Made by a program: the position numbers and the translations under genes | Notes under the pieces: model-generated | Databases searched by the model: none | What the model was told of the DNA's origin: nothing | The model's input: only the letters and a program-made list of their open reading frames with translations | NCBI GenBank assembly: GCA_963834725.1 | Contig: CAWICN010000001.1 | Coordinates: forward strand, 2,852,001 to 2,916,000 | Direction: 5' to 3' | Length of the DNA: 64,000 nucleotides | Source of the DNA: PALSA-693 sp963834725 | Lineage (GTDB): Bacteria > Actinomycetota > Acidimicrobiia > Acidimicrobiales > Palsa-688 | In this document: positions 11,061 to 21,286 of the stretch, one piece after another | Layout: the number at the start of each line of letters is the position of its first letter | How positions within the stretch are numbered: position 1 is the stretch's first letter

Positions 11061-12191
11061 AGATCCCGGAGCGAAGGGCATCGCCGTCGACCTGGCCGGC
11101 CAGACTCTCGACCGAGCGCCGGGCGTCGTCATTTAGCTTGTCGGGCACATCCACCTCGATCGTGGCCAGCAGGTCCCCGACGCCGGTCGACAGCCGGGAC
11201 ACCACGACCCCGCACCCGGAGGGTGCGGCCAGACTTGCTGCCGGGAGGGACCTTGACGGTCACCGGGCCGTCGAGGGTGGGCACCTTCACGTTGGCGCCG
11301 AGGGCCGCCTCGGGGAAGCTGACCGGGACCGTGACGGTGAGGTCCTTGCCTCGCCGCCCGAAGACCGGGTGCCGAGTCGGTGCGGACCACGACGTAGAGG
11401 TCGCCGGGCGGGCCGCCGCCCCGACCGGCGCCGCCTCGGGCCTTGACCCGGATGCGCTGGCCGTCCTCGACTCCGGCGGGGATGCGAACCTTGACCTGCC
11501 GGGGCCGGTGTTCGACCCCGGCGCCAAGGCAGGTGGGACAGGGGTGCTCGACCCGGACTCCCGTCCCGCCGCAGGTCTGGCAGGGCTGGCTGAAGGAGAA
11601 CAGCCCCTGGTTGTCGTTGATCACGCCCCTCCCCCCGCAGATCGGGCAGACCTCGGGGACGGTGCCCGGCGCCGCGCCAGAGCCGCCGCAGGTGTGGCAC
11701 TGCGCCTCCGAGGTGAGGTTGACGCGTGGTGGTGAGGCCGTTGACGGCGTCGAGGAACGACAGGTGCAGGCTGGTCTCTAGATCCTGCCCCCGCTGCACC
11801 CCCATCGTGCCGCCCGGGCGCGCCCCGCCGCCCCGGCGGGACCGGGAGCCCCGGCCGAAGATGTTGCCGAGCAGGTCGCCGAGGTCGTCGACGTGGAAGC
11901 CTGCCGCCGACCGCCGGTACCGCCCGTCCGGCCACCCATACCGGCGAAGGGGTTGCCGGCCGGACCGAGACGGCGGACCTCGTCGTACTCCTTGCGCTTG
12001 GCCTCATCGCCCAGCACGTCGTAGGCGGCCGAGACCTCCTTGAAGCGGTCTTCGGACCCGGGGTTGGCGTCGGGGTGGTACTGCTTGGCCAGCTTGCGGT
12101 AGGCCTTGCCGATCTCCTTGTCCGTCGCTGTGTCGGACACCCCCAACACCTTGTAGTAGTCCTTCTCGAACCACTCACGCTGGGGTGCCAT
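11047..12191 (-). CDS. dnaJ: DnaJ (Hsp40) co-chaperone, with four apparent frame breaks
   Basis: DnaJ delivers substrates to DnaK and stimulates its ATPase. ATG 12191 starts a J-domain with HPD at residues 39-41 (YRKLAKQYHPDANPGSEDRFKEV). Next come a Gly-rich region and four CxxCxGxG-type zinc repeats: CHTCGGSG, CPICGGRG, CQTCGGTG, CPTCLGAG. The C-terminal substrate domain (VKVRIPAGVEDGQRIRV, GDLYVVVRT, VTVPVSFPEAALGA) follows and ends at GSGIWGDR-like residues. The frame changes near 11905, 11727, 11373 and 11200. The last three have the sense of one extra base; the first is two extra or one missing. grpE ends 5 bp upstream of the start. Confidence 0.9.
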
Positions 12192-12196
12192 CGCGG

Positions 12197-12964
12197 TCAC
12201 CCCCTCACTTTGACCATCGCCGGTCGCAGGACCTTTCCCTTCCAGCGGTAACCGGCCCGGAGCACCTCGACGACCTCCTGGGCCGCCCTCCCCCGGCTCG
12301 TGGGCGACGGCGTCGTGCAAGGTCGGGTCGAACGGCGTCCCGAGCGGGTCGATGCGCTCCAGCCCCTCCCGTTCGAGCACGCTCGAAAGGGACCCGGCCA
12401 CCTGCTTGACGTCCTCACCGCCGCCGTGGGCCAGGGCCAGGTCGGCGGTGTCGAGCACCGGCAGCAGCTTTTCGACAAGGTCGCCGGCCGCTCGCTCGAG
12501 ATGGTCGGTCTGTTGCTTGATCATGCGCTTCTTGTAATTTTCGAAATCGGCCTGGAGGCGGATGAGCGCGTCCCGGTAGTCGTCGCGCTCGAGGGTGACG
12601 GCAGTCATGGGATCATCGGCTCGATCCTGGTCCGGCGCCCGATCCTGGTCCGGCGCCCGATCCTGGTCCGGCACCCGATCCGGGCCGGAGTCAAGGAGCT
12701 CGTCGGCTTCTGCCAGCTGATCGGCTGGTGATGCGGCCGAGTCCTCCACCATCCGCGCCCCGCCGCCAGGAAAGCCGCCAGAACCAGAAGAGGTGTCCGG
12801 CCAGGAGTCGCCTGCGGGCGCGTCAGGTTCAGCGCCTGGCGCACCGGATGCCGGCGCCCCGGATGGCGCCCCGGCTCCGAGGTCAGCCCGGTCATCTGCA
12901 CCGGCGTCGGGCCGTTGGTCGGCCGTCGCCGCCGGACCGTCGTGGCGGGGATTGTCACCATCGC

Positions 12965-12968
<4 letters not shown>
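12197..12968 (-). CDS. grpE: GrpE nucleotide exchange factor, with one apparent frameshift
   Basis: GrpE releases ADP from DnaK. The core is clear: DDYRDALIRLQADFENYKKRM, VEKLLPVLDTADLALAH, then after the frame break YRWKGKVLRPAMVKV, the standard C-terminus. The break is near 12288 in a C-rich run, with the sense of one extra base. The N-terminal 110 residues are a long acidic, Pro/Gly/Ser-rich disordered tail carrying an 18-bp repeat array. ATG 12968 overlaps the dnaK stop (ATGA). Confidence 0.92.
12622..12690. repeat. 18-bp tandem repeat in the grpE N-terminal tail
   Basis: Three units of cgatcctggtccggcgcc (12622-12639, 12640-12657, 12658-12675) plus a diverged fourth. It encodes Asp-Gln-Asp-Arg-Ala-Pro repeats, in frame, immediately before the conserved GrpE core, and lengthens the acidic disordered tail. 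Confidence 0.95.
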
Positions 12969-14836
<1,868 letters not shown>

Positions 14837-14896
14837 GAGAACGCCTCCGTACTCTTAGAGCTGACGAATGTTGTGAACGACAACCACTGTACCTAA

Positions 14897-14917
14897 GTTG
14901 AGCGTCACTGACTCAAG
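14897..14917 (-). promoter_or_regulatory. HAIR-like HspR operator upstream of dnaK
   Basis: GTTGAGC-N7-ACTCAAG on the plus strand, against the HAIR consensus CTTGAGT-N7-ACTCAAG: the right arm is perfect and the left arm matches at 5 of 7. It lies between divergent dnaK and gpmA and overlaps a minus-strand TTGAGT that could serve as the dnaK -35. HspR, encoded three genes downstream, is the expected ligand, giving autoregulation of the operon. Confidence 0.85.
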
Positions 14918-14932
14918 AATATTAACATTCTT
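14915..14932. promoter_or_regulatory. 18-bp palindrome abutting the HAIR element
   Basis: AAGAAT-ATTAAC-ATTCTT, with perfect 6-bp arms and an AT-rich centre. It overlaps the last three bases of the HAIR-like site, in the same dnaK/gpmA intergenic region. It could be a second operator or an upstream promoter element; the ligand is unknown. Confidence 0.55.
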
Positions 14933-14976
14933 CGTCCCTGGAGGTCCAGGGGCGACCGCCGGTAGGCTGCGCCGAC

Positions 14977-15720
14977 GTGGGGACGCTCGTGCTGCTTCGC
15001 CACGGCCAGAGCCGGTGGAACCTCGAGAACCGCTTCACCGGATGGTGGGATGTTGACCTGTCAGCCCAGGGGGAAAAGGAGGCCCGTGCGGCCGGTGCCC
15101 TGATCGCCGAGGAGGGTCTCGGCGTGGAGGCGGCCCACACCTCGGTGCTGACCCGCGCCATCAGAACTCTCGACCTGGCGCTCGAGGAGATGGGCCGGCT
15201 CTGGGTCCCGGTGCATCGGCACTGGCGCCTGAACGAACGCCACTATGGAGCCCTCACCGGCCTCGACAAGGCAGAGACCAAGAGCCGCTACGGCGATGAA
15301 CAGTTCATGGCCTGGCGGCGGGGCTACGACACCCCTCCGCCGCCGATGCCGCCCGATCACCGCCTCGACGTCCGCGGCGACCCTCGCTATGCCTCCGTGG
15401 CGCCCGACATCGTGCCGGCCACCGAGTGCCTGGCCGATGTGGTGGTGCGGATGCTCCCCTACTGGTACGACGCCATCGCCCCGGAGGTGCTCGCGGGCCG
15501 CACCGTGCTGGTGGCGGCCCACGGCAACAGCCTCCGCGCCTTGATCAAGCATCTCGACGGGATATCGGACGCCGACATCACCGAGCTGGAGATCCCCACC
15601 GGTGTCCCGATCGTCTATGAGCTCGATGGGCGGCTGGGGGTGTCATCGAGGCGGGCGCTCGGCGACCCGGAGGCGATCGCGGCGGCCGCCGAGGCGGTCC
15701 GGCGCCAGGGCGATCGATAG
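14977..15720 (+). CDS. gpmA: 2,3-bisphosphoglycerate-dependent phosphoglycerate mutase
   Basis: Glycolytic enzyme interconverting 3- and 2-phosphoglycerate. The 247-aa protein starts at GTG 14977 with MGTLVLLRHGQSRWN, which puts the phospho-accepting His at position 9. It has NRFTGWWDVDLSAQGEKEA, the catalytic-Glu region HWRLNERHYGALTGLDK and the second His in VAAHGNSLRALIKHLDG. Length and motifs match the dPGM family, not the shorter broad-specificity phosphatases. It is divergent from dnaK, so its promoter lies in the interval that carries the HAIR-like site, and heat-shock influence is possible. Confidence 0.95.
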   Translation: MGTLVLLRHGQSRWNLENRFTGWWDVDLSAQGEKEARAAGALIAEEGLGVEAAHTSVLTRAIRTLDLALEEMGRLWVPVHRHWRLNERHYGALTGLDKAETKSRYGDEQFMAWRRGYDTPPPPMPPDHRLDVRGDPRYASVAPDIVPATECLADVVVRMLPYWYDAIAPEVLAGRTVLVAAHGNSLRALIKHLDGISDADITELEIPTGVPIVYELDGRLGVSSRRALGDPEAIAAAAEAVRRQGDR

Positions 15721-15828
15721 GGCGGACTTCTCTTCTGCCCGGGCCACCGTTTCGTACGCGTGAAATTGCGCACAACTGAACGGAACGGCAGGGTCGACCC
15801 GGCCGGCCCACCTCTAGGCTGCACTTTC

Positions 15829-18228
15829 GTGACCGTTGGCAGGGACGCCGGCCCGACCGCCCCCGCCGCGCTGCGGGCCACCCGCGCCGCCCTGCTCGGC
15901 GACCGGAACCTGACCGGCATCGCCTGGTGCGAGCGCTACGCCCACGAGGTCGACGCCTGGCTCGATCGAGTTTTCGCCCACGCCACGGGCGGGGACCAGC
16001 GCGGGGTCGCCCTGCTGGCCGTCGGCGGGTACGGCTGGGGTGAGCTGGCGCCGGGCAGCGACCTGGATCTGTTGCTCGTCCATGACCGCAAGGGCCGGAT
16101 CAAGCCGGTTGCGGACGCCGTCTGGTACCCGGTGTGGGACACCGGGTTACATCTGGACCACAGCGTGCGGACCGCCAGGGAGGTCCGCACCGCCATGGAT
16201 GCCGACATCAAGGTGGCCCTCGGGTTGCTCGACGCCCGGCGTGTGGCCGGTGACGCCGATCTGGCCGATGCGGTCCTCCGCCGGGTCCTCGAGCAGTGGA
16301 CCACCCGGGCCGGCCGCTGGCTTCCCACCGTCGACGACGTCACCCGGACCCGCCACGACCGCTTCGGTGACCTGGCCTTCCTGCTCGAACCGGACCTCAA
16401 GGAGTCGAGGGGCGGACAGCGTGATCTGCGCCTGCTTCGCTCGCTCGGACGCGTCGCCCCCGTCCTGGCCGGGGTGCTGGACGATCCGGCCCTCACCCGG
16501 TCGGCGGAGACCATCGTGGCCGCCCGGGTCGAGCTGCAGCGCGCCACCGGCAGGTCGGCCAACACGCTGCTGCTCCAGGACCAGGATGTCGTGGCTGAAG
16601 CGCTGGATTACGCCGACGCGGACGCCCTGATGGCGGCGCTCGCCGACGCCGGCCGGATCCTCGCCTGGGTCAACGACGACGGCTGGCGCCGCCTGGAATC
16701 CTGGATGGCCGGACCACCCCGCCGCGCCGGCGGCCGGGACCATCCCCTCGAAGGCGGGCTGCTGCTCCGCGACGGCGAGGTGACGCTCGTGGCGGACGCG
16801 CCGCTCGCCACCGATGCCTCCCTGGCCCTTCGCGCCGCGGCCGCCTCGGCGGAGCTCGACAAGCCGATGGCCCGCTCGACGCTCGACCGCCTGGCGGCCG
16901 AAGCCGTGGCACCGGAAGCGACGTGGCCGCCGGACACTTTGCGCGCCTTCCTGCGGTTGCTGGGAGCGGGACACCCGGCGGTCGCCGCCATCGAATCGCT
17001 CGACCACCTTGGCATCTGGCTGCGGTACCTGCCGGAGTGGGCGCCGATCCGCAACAAGCCGCAGCGCAACGCCTATCACCGCTACACCGTCGACCGGCAT
17101 CTGCTCGAGACCACGGCGCGGGCCGCCACCCTGACCCGCACGGTGGCCCGCCCGGATCTGTTGCTGCTCGGCGCCCTCTTCCATGACATCGGAAAAGGGA
17201 GGGCCATCGGAAAAGGGAGGGCCATCGGGAACGGCAAGGGCCGGGCCGCCGATCACACCGAGGTCGGCATCGTCGTGGTGCGCGGGCTGGCCGCCCGGCT
17301 CGGCCTGCCGGCCCGCGATGCGGCCACCCTGGAGGCCCTGGTGCGCTACCACCTGCTGTTGCCCGAAGTGGCCACCCGGCGTGACCTCGACGACCCGGCG
17401 ACGGCCGCCGGGGTGGCCACGGCCGTTGGCGACCGGGACACTCTGGACCTGCTGGCCGCCCTGACCGAAGCGGACAGCCTGGCGACCGGCCCGTCCGCCT
17501 GGGGATCGTGGAAAGCCGGCCTGGTCGCCCGGCTGGTGGATTTGACCGCCGCCGTCCTGGAGGGCCGGCCGGCGCCCGACGATCGGGCCGCCACTGTCGG
17601 CCCGGACCAGGAGGCACTGCTCCGCGCCGGACAACTGCAGCTACTGGCCGATGGCGGCCGGGTAACCGTGGTCGCACCGGACCGACGCGGACTGCTCGCC
17701 ACGGTGGCAGGCGTCCTCACGCTCTGCGGCGTGACGATCCGATCGGCAGCCACCATCTCGGATCCGGCCACGAACATGGCGCTGCTGCGCTTCGAGGTCG
17801 CCCCCGCTTTCGACCGGATGCCCGACTGGGAACGGGTCCGCGCCGATCTCACAGCCGCCCTCGATGGACGGATTGCTATCCCCGAGCTGCTCGAGGAACG
17901 CGAACGGCAGTACGCCCGATACCGACGGGCTTCGGCGGCGGCCGCCCCCCAGGTTCGGGTCGTCATCGACGACTCGGCCTCGGCGGCGGCAACGGTCGTC
18001 GAGGTGCGGGCGGCTGACCGTGGGCCGGTCCTCTATGAGCTGGCGAAGGCCGTGACCGACGCCGGTCTGACCATCACGTGCGCCCTGATCAACACCCTGG
18101 GCGCCGAAGTCATCGACGTCTTCTATGTGCAGACCCTCACCGGCGGGCAGGTGGTCGGTGCCGACGCCGAGCGGCAGCTGATAGCCGCTCTGGAGGCAGC
18201 GCTGGCGGTGAGGGAAACGGGACTCTGA
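15829..18228 (+). CDS. glnD: Bifunctional PII uridylyltransferase/uridylyl-removing enzyme GlnD
   Basis: GlnD senses glutamine and modifies the PII protein, whose gene lies convergently 350 bp away. From GTG 15829 the protein is 799 aa: nucleotidyltransferase motif GGYGWGELAPGSDLD (residues 66-80), HD domain with NAYHRYTVDRHLLE and GALFHDIGKG, then two C-terminal ACT domains (VAPDRRGLLATVAGVLTLCGV and DRGPVLYELAKAVTDAGLTI). In actinomycetes the homologous enzyme adenylylates PII. The open frame extends upstream to 15760, but the added residues do not look conserved. An 18-bp in-frame repeat directly follows the HD motif HDIGKG, an unusual place for an insertion. The gene is unbroken over 2.4 kb. 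Confidence 0.93.
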   Translation: MTVGRDAGPTAPAALRATRAALLGDRNLTGIAWCERYAHEVDAWLDRVFAHATGGDQRGVALLAVGGYGWGELAPGSDLDLLLVHDRKGRIKPVADAVWYPVWDTGLHLDHSVRTAREVRTAMDADIKVALGLLDARRVAGDADLADAVLRRVLEQWTTRAGRWLPTVDDVTRTRHDRFGDLAFLLEPDLKESRGGQRDLRLLRSLGRVAPVLAGVLDDPALTRSAETIVAARVELQRATGRSANTLLLQDQDVVAEALDYADADALMAALADAGRILAWVNDDGWRRLESWMAGPPRRAGGRDHPLEGGLLLRDGEVTLVADAPLATDASLALRAAAASAELDKPMARSTLDRLAAEAVAPEATWPPDTLRAFLRLLGAGHPAVAAIESLDHLGIWLRYLPEWAPIRNKPQRNAYHRYTVDRHLLETTARAATLTRTVARPDLLLLGALFHDIGKGRAIGKGRAIGNGKGRAADHTEVGIVVVRGLAARLGLPARDAATLEALVRYHLLLPEVATRRDLDDPATAAGVATAVGDRDTLDLLAALTEADSLATGPSAWGSWKAGLVARLVDLTAAVLEGRPAPDDRAATVGPDQEALLRAGQLQLLADGGRVTVVAPDRRGLLATVAGVLTLCGVTIRSAATISDPATNMALLRFEVAPAFDRMPDWERVRADLTAALDGRIAIPELLEERERQYARYRRASAAAAPQVRVVIDDSASAAATVVEVRAADRGPVLYELAKAVTDAGLTITCALINTLGAEVIDVFYVQTLTGGQVVGADAERQLIAALEAALAVRETGL
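17188..17247. repeat. 18-bp tandem repeat inside the GlnD HD domain
   Basis: Two exact units of atcggaaaagggagggcc (17188-17205, 17206-17223) and a diverged third. The encoded stretch is a repeated IGKGRA directly after the metal-binding HD pair, where other GlnD proteins pass straight into GxDHxEVG. Confidence 0.95.
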
Positions 18229-18243
18229 GGGGAAACCGGGCCT

Positions 18244-18591
18244 TTAGCGGTTCAGCCGGGTGTGCTGACGCCACAGCCACATCGAGATGGCGAGCCAGCC
18301 GGCCCCGATGACACCCCAGGCGACGGCGAAGCCGGCCTTGTGGTTGCCGACCAGGATGATGGCGACGCCGAAGGCCAGCAGCGACATGACGAAAAAGGCC
18401 CGCCACACCCACGGCGAACGGACGGACCGGGAATCCGGCACCGAATAGCGGTCGTCTGGCGATTGGCGCGATGGCGATGGGCGGGATGGCGATGGGCGGG
18501 ATGGCGATCGGCGGGGCGGCACGGTCCGCAGCGTAGCCCCGGTCCGGGGCGGCTTGACCGGCGTGCCACCCCTCGCAGTTCTAGAGGGCAT
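18244..18591 (-). CDS. Small two-helix membrane protein with an SRPSP repeat
   Basis: An unrecognised 115-aa protein. The first half is Arg/Ser/Pro-rich and contains a fivefold SRPSP-like repeat encoded by a 15-bp array. The second half has two hydrophobic helices (about WRAFFVMSLLAFGVAIILVG and GFAVAWGVIGAGWLAISMWLW) and a short basic end. ATG 18591 lies 10 bp inside the end of glnB, on the same strand, so it is probably co-transcribed with amt-glnB. Small membrane proteins of this kind are common beside nitrogen genes, but I cannot assign a function. Confidence 0.65.
   Translation of the reverse strand: MPSRTARGGTPVKPPRTGATLRTVPPRRSPSRPSPSRPSPSRQSPDDRYSVPDSRSVRSPWVWRAFFVMSLLAFGVAIILVGNHKAGFAVAWGVIGAGWLAISMWLWRQHTRLNR
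18460..18519. repeat. 15-bp tandem repeat in the small membrane protein gene
   Basis: Four units around cgatgggcgggatgg with a strict 15-bp period (18460, 18475, 18490, 18505). Translated on the minus strand it gives the SRPSP repeats of the protein N-terminus. Confidence 0.93.
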
Positions 18592-18919
18592 CGGTCCCGG
18601 TCTCCCCGGTCCGGATGCGGATGACGTGGTCGGCGTCGGTGACCCAGATCTTGCCGTCGCCGATCTTGTCGGTACGGGCCGCCTTGACGATGGCGTCCAC
18701 GATCGGGATCACCGCGCTGTCGTCGACCAGCACCTCGACCCGGAGTTTGGGCGTGAAGGCCACGTTGTATTCGGCGCCACGGTAGATCTCGGTGTGGCCA
18801 CGCTGGCGGCCGAAGCCCTGGACCTCGCTGATGGTCATGCCCATGGCACCGGTCGTCTCGAGGGCGTCCTTTACGTCGTCGAGCTTGAACGGCTTGATGA
18901 TGGCGGTCACGACCTTCAT
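18581..18919 (-). CDS. glnB: Nitrogen regulatory protein PII (GlnB/GlnK)
   Basis: A 112-aa PII signal protein. It binds ATP/ADP and 2-oxoglutarate and controls the ammonium channel encoded just upstream. Diagnostic parts are MKVVTAIIKPFKLDDVK, the T-loop GHTEIYRGAEYNVAFTPK with the modifiable Tyr at position 51, and the B-loop TDKIGDGKIWV. ATG 18919 overlaps the amt stop by 4 bp, so the two are coupled. The convergent glnD presumably modifies Tyr51. Confidence 0.97.
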   Translation of the reverse strand: MKVVTAIIKPFKLDDVKDALETTGAMGMTISEVQGFGRQRGHTEIYRGAEYNVAFTPKLRVEVLVDDSAVIPIVDAIVKAARTDKIGDGKIWVTDADHVIRIRTGETGTDAL

Positions 18920-20461
18920 CGACTGTCACCCGCCTCGACGCCGGAGCTGGTTGGTGCGGCGACGACTGGTTTCGGCGGCGATCCCCTGTCCACGAGGGCA
19001 CCAACCCTCGTGTAGCCCTCGTCGGCCGGGTAGGCCAGCTCGTCGTGGACGGCCAGATCACCGGACTCGAGCACATCGTCGGGCATCCGCAGGGGAGTGA
19101 ACAGCTTGATCACCCGGAGGATGATGAAGGTCATCGAGCGCGTCGTAGAGGATGATCGTCACGGCCGCGCCAAGCTGTATGAACAACTGGTGGCGGTTGC
19201 CGTACAGCCAGCCTCTGACCACGACCGGGGACCCGTTGGAACTGGCATAGATCGTCACGGCCGGGTCGGCGAAGATGCCCACCAGCAGGCCCCCGCAGAG
19301 GCCGGCCACCCCGTGGGTGTGGAACACCCCCATGGCGTCGTCGACCTTCTTCATGAACTTGACCCGGGAGAAGTAGGTCCAGGAGAACCAGACGATGCTC
19401 GAGGCGATGATGCCGACCCAGATGGCGCCGGAGCCGCTCACGTACCCGGCGCAGGGAGTGATGGCGACCAGGCCGACGATCATCCCGTTGATGGCGCCGC
19501 CGAAGGTGGGCTTCTTGGGATGGAGGAACATGTCCCAGAGCACCCAGGTGAGCAGAGCTACCGCAGTCGCCACGTTGGTATTGATGACGGCGGTGGCCGC
19601 GTCGGCCCCGGAGAAGTAGGGGTCACCGCCGTTGAAGCCGTTCCATCCCAGCCAGAGGATGCCGGCACCGATCGCCACCATGGGCAAACTGTGCGGGACC
19701 GAGCGGGCCCGGTCCCGCGCCAGCCGGGGCCCGATCATCCAGGCCGCCACGAACCCGGTGGTTCCTGCGGCCAGATGGATGACGTAGCCACCCGAGTAGT
19801 CGAGGGCGCCCTCGTGGGCCCAGTAGCCGCCGCCCCACAGGAGCATGGCATTGACGGTGTAGACGAAGGTGGTCCAGAGCGGGACGAAGATCATCCAGAC
19901 CCCGACCTTGATCCGGCCCAGGACGCTCCCGAGAAACAGCAGCGGCGTGATGGCGGCAAACACGAACTGGAAGTACGCCAGCGCCGGCGTCGGTATCTGG
20001 AGCGGGACCGCGGTCCCGATCGGCAAGGCGGCCTGACCGATCTGGGCGTGGCCGGCATTGATCGACTCCGGATGGCCGATGAAGTTGTTGAAGAAGTTGG
20101 CGAAGAAGTTCCCGGTGTAGTGATAGCTGTAGGTGTTCGGCGTACCGCCACCGAGCGGGGATCCGAAGCCCATCTTGTAGCCCCACAGGACCCACACCAC
20201 CAGCACTGCGGAGAAACCGCTGAAGGCCATGAACATGGTGTTCACGACCCATTTTTTCGGTACCAGCCCGGCATACAGCACGGCCAGGCCAGGCAGGCTC
20301 ATCAGGCCGACGAAGGTGGCAGCCGTCAGCTGCCAGCTGGTGTTTCCAGTGTCAACCCAATTGAGATCGGCGCAACTCTTGGTCGCCGTCGACCCTTGAT
20401 ACGCCACGTTCTTGCCGCACACGTTCGCTGCGTGCACCAGGCTGGTCATGAGAACGGACAA
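18916..20461 (-). CDS. amt: Ammonium transporter Amt, with one apparent frameshift near the C-terminus
   Basis: A channel for ammonium/ammonia in the cytoplasmic membrane, about eleven hydrophobic segments. Typical Amt pieces are visible: FVGLMSLPGLAVLYAGLVPKK, DYSGGYVIHLAAGTTGFVAAW, LGWNGFNGG, VDDAMGVFHTHGVAGLCGGL. The conserved His of the twin-His pore appears in both the YVIHLAAG and FHTHGVAG contexts. The frame breaks near 19137 (one extra base in GCGCTCGATGACC), after which the tail TFIILRVIKLFTPLRM continues to 18916. I prefer a TTG start at 20461, with AAAGGAGG six bases upstream; ATG 20449 is the alternative. The long 5' extension to 20560 is repeat-derived and not conserved. Confidence 0.94.
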
Positions 20462-20514
20462 GTAGCCCCTCCTTTGGGGGTGCGGGTGGATGAGCTCGGT
20501 GGATTGTGGTCGGC

Positions 20515-20553
20515 ACTGGACTGCTCGGTGCTGGACTGCTCGGTGCTGGACTG
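20515..20553. repeat. 15-bp tandem repeat upstream of amt
   Basis: Two exact units of tgctcggtgctggac (20522-20536, 20537-20551) with partial units at each side. It lies in the leader region between amt and the divergent cyclic-nucleotide-binding gene, about 55-90 bp upstream of the amt start. Confidence 0.9.
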
Positions 20554-20697
20554 TGAGCACGGCGAGCGGTGCTCACGCGGCCTGAGGCTACGAACCCGTT
20601 GTTTCTTTTCGTTGTCCATCGTGTTGCCGGACTGTTAACAGGCTCATCGGGCGGAAAGACGACACCCGAAAGCACGGAAATTTCTCCGCGCGCCACC

Positions 20698-21144
20698 ATG
20701 AGTCTGTACAGTTCGCCCATGCCCGCTGACCGAAAGCTCGAGCACCTGGCCCAGGTGCAACTGTTCTCCTCACTGAACAAGAAGGAGTTGCGGCTGATCG
20801 GGAAGGCGGCCGAGATCGTCGACGTAAAAGCGGGTGCCGAGATCGTGAGAGAGGGCGCCATCGGTCACGAGTTCTACCTGGTGATGTCGGGAGAGGCGAG
20901 TGTCCGTCGCAACGGCCGCAAAGTGGCGACCCTGGGCCCAGGGCGGTATTTCGGAGAGCTGGCCCTCCTCGACCGGGGACCGCGGTCGGCCACGGTGGTG
21001 GCCAACACCGATATGCAGCTGGTGATCATCAGCCAGCGCGAATTCGTCAGTGTGCTCGATCAGGTCCCGACCGTCGCCCAGAAGCTCTTGAGCAGCATGG
21101 CCGCCCGGCTGCGTGAAGCCGACACCAGGGCCGTTACCAACTAG
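20698..21144 (+). CDS. Single-domain cyclic-nucleotide-binding protein
   Basis: A protein of about 148 aa consisting of one cNMP-binding fold: LEHLAQVQLFSSLNKKELRLIG, the hairpin AGAEIVREGAIGHEFYLVMSGEASV and the phosphate-binding cassette GRYFGELALLDRGPRSATVVA. There is no C-terminal helix-turn-helix, so it is not a Crp-type activator. It may be a sensor or adaptor. ATG 20719 is an alternative start seven codons later. It is divergent from amt across a 236-bp gap that carries the short repeat array and an AT-richer stretch at 20594-20640. The functional partner is unknown. Confidence 0.88.
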   Translation: MSLYSSPMPADRKLEHLAQVQLFSSLNKKELRLIGKAAEIVDVKAGAEIVREGAIGHEFYLVMSGEASVRRNGRKVATLGPGRYFGELALLDRGPRSATVVANTDMQLVIISQREFVSVLDQVPTVAQKLLSSMAARLREADTRAVTN

Positions 21145-21286
21145 TCCTCTGTCAGAGTTGCATCAGCAATGCTGACCGGTCCACGCTCGTCAGCGGGCCG
21201 CCCGACCGGTTCTGGGTCGCGGCGCCGGGCGGCGTGCTGGTGGCGGCCGCCACGACCGTGGATTCGCCGGCCGCCACGACCGTCGG

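Noticed and set aside
16147..17634. 495-codon minus-strand frame opposite glnD
   Set aside because: Antisense shadow. The plus strand holds an unbroken GlnD with all domains.
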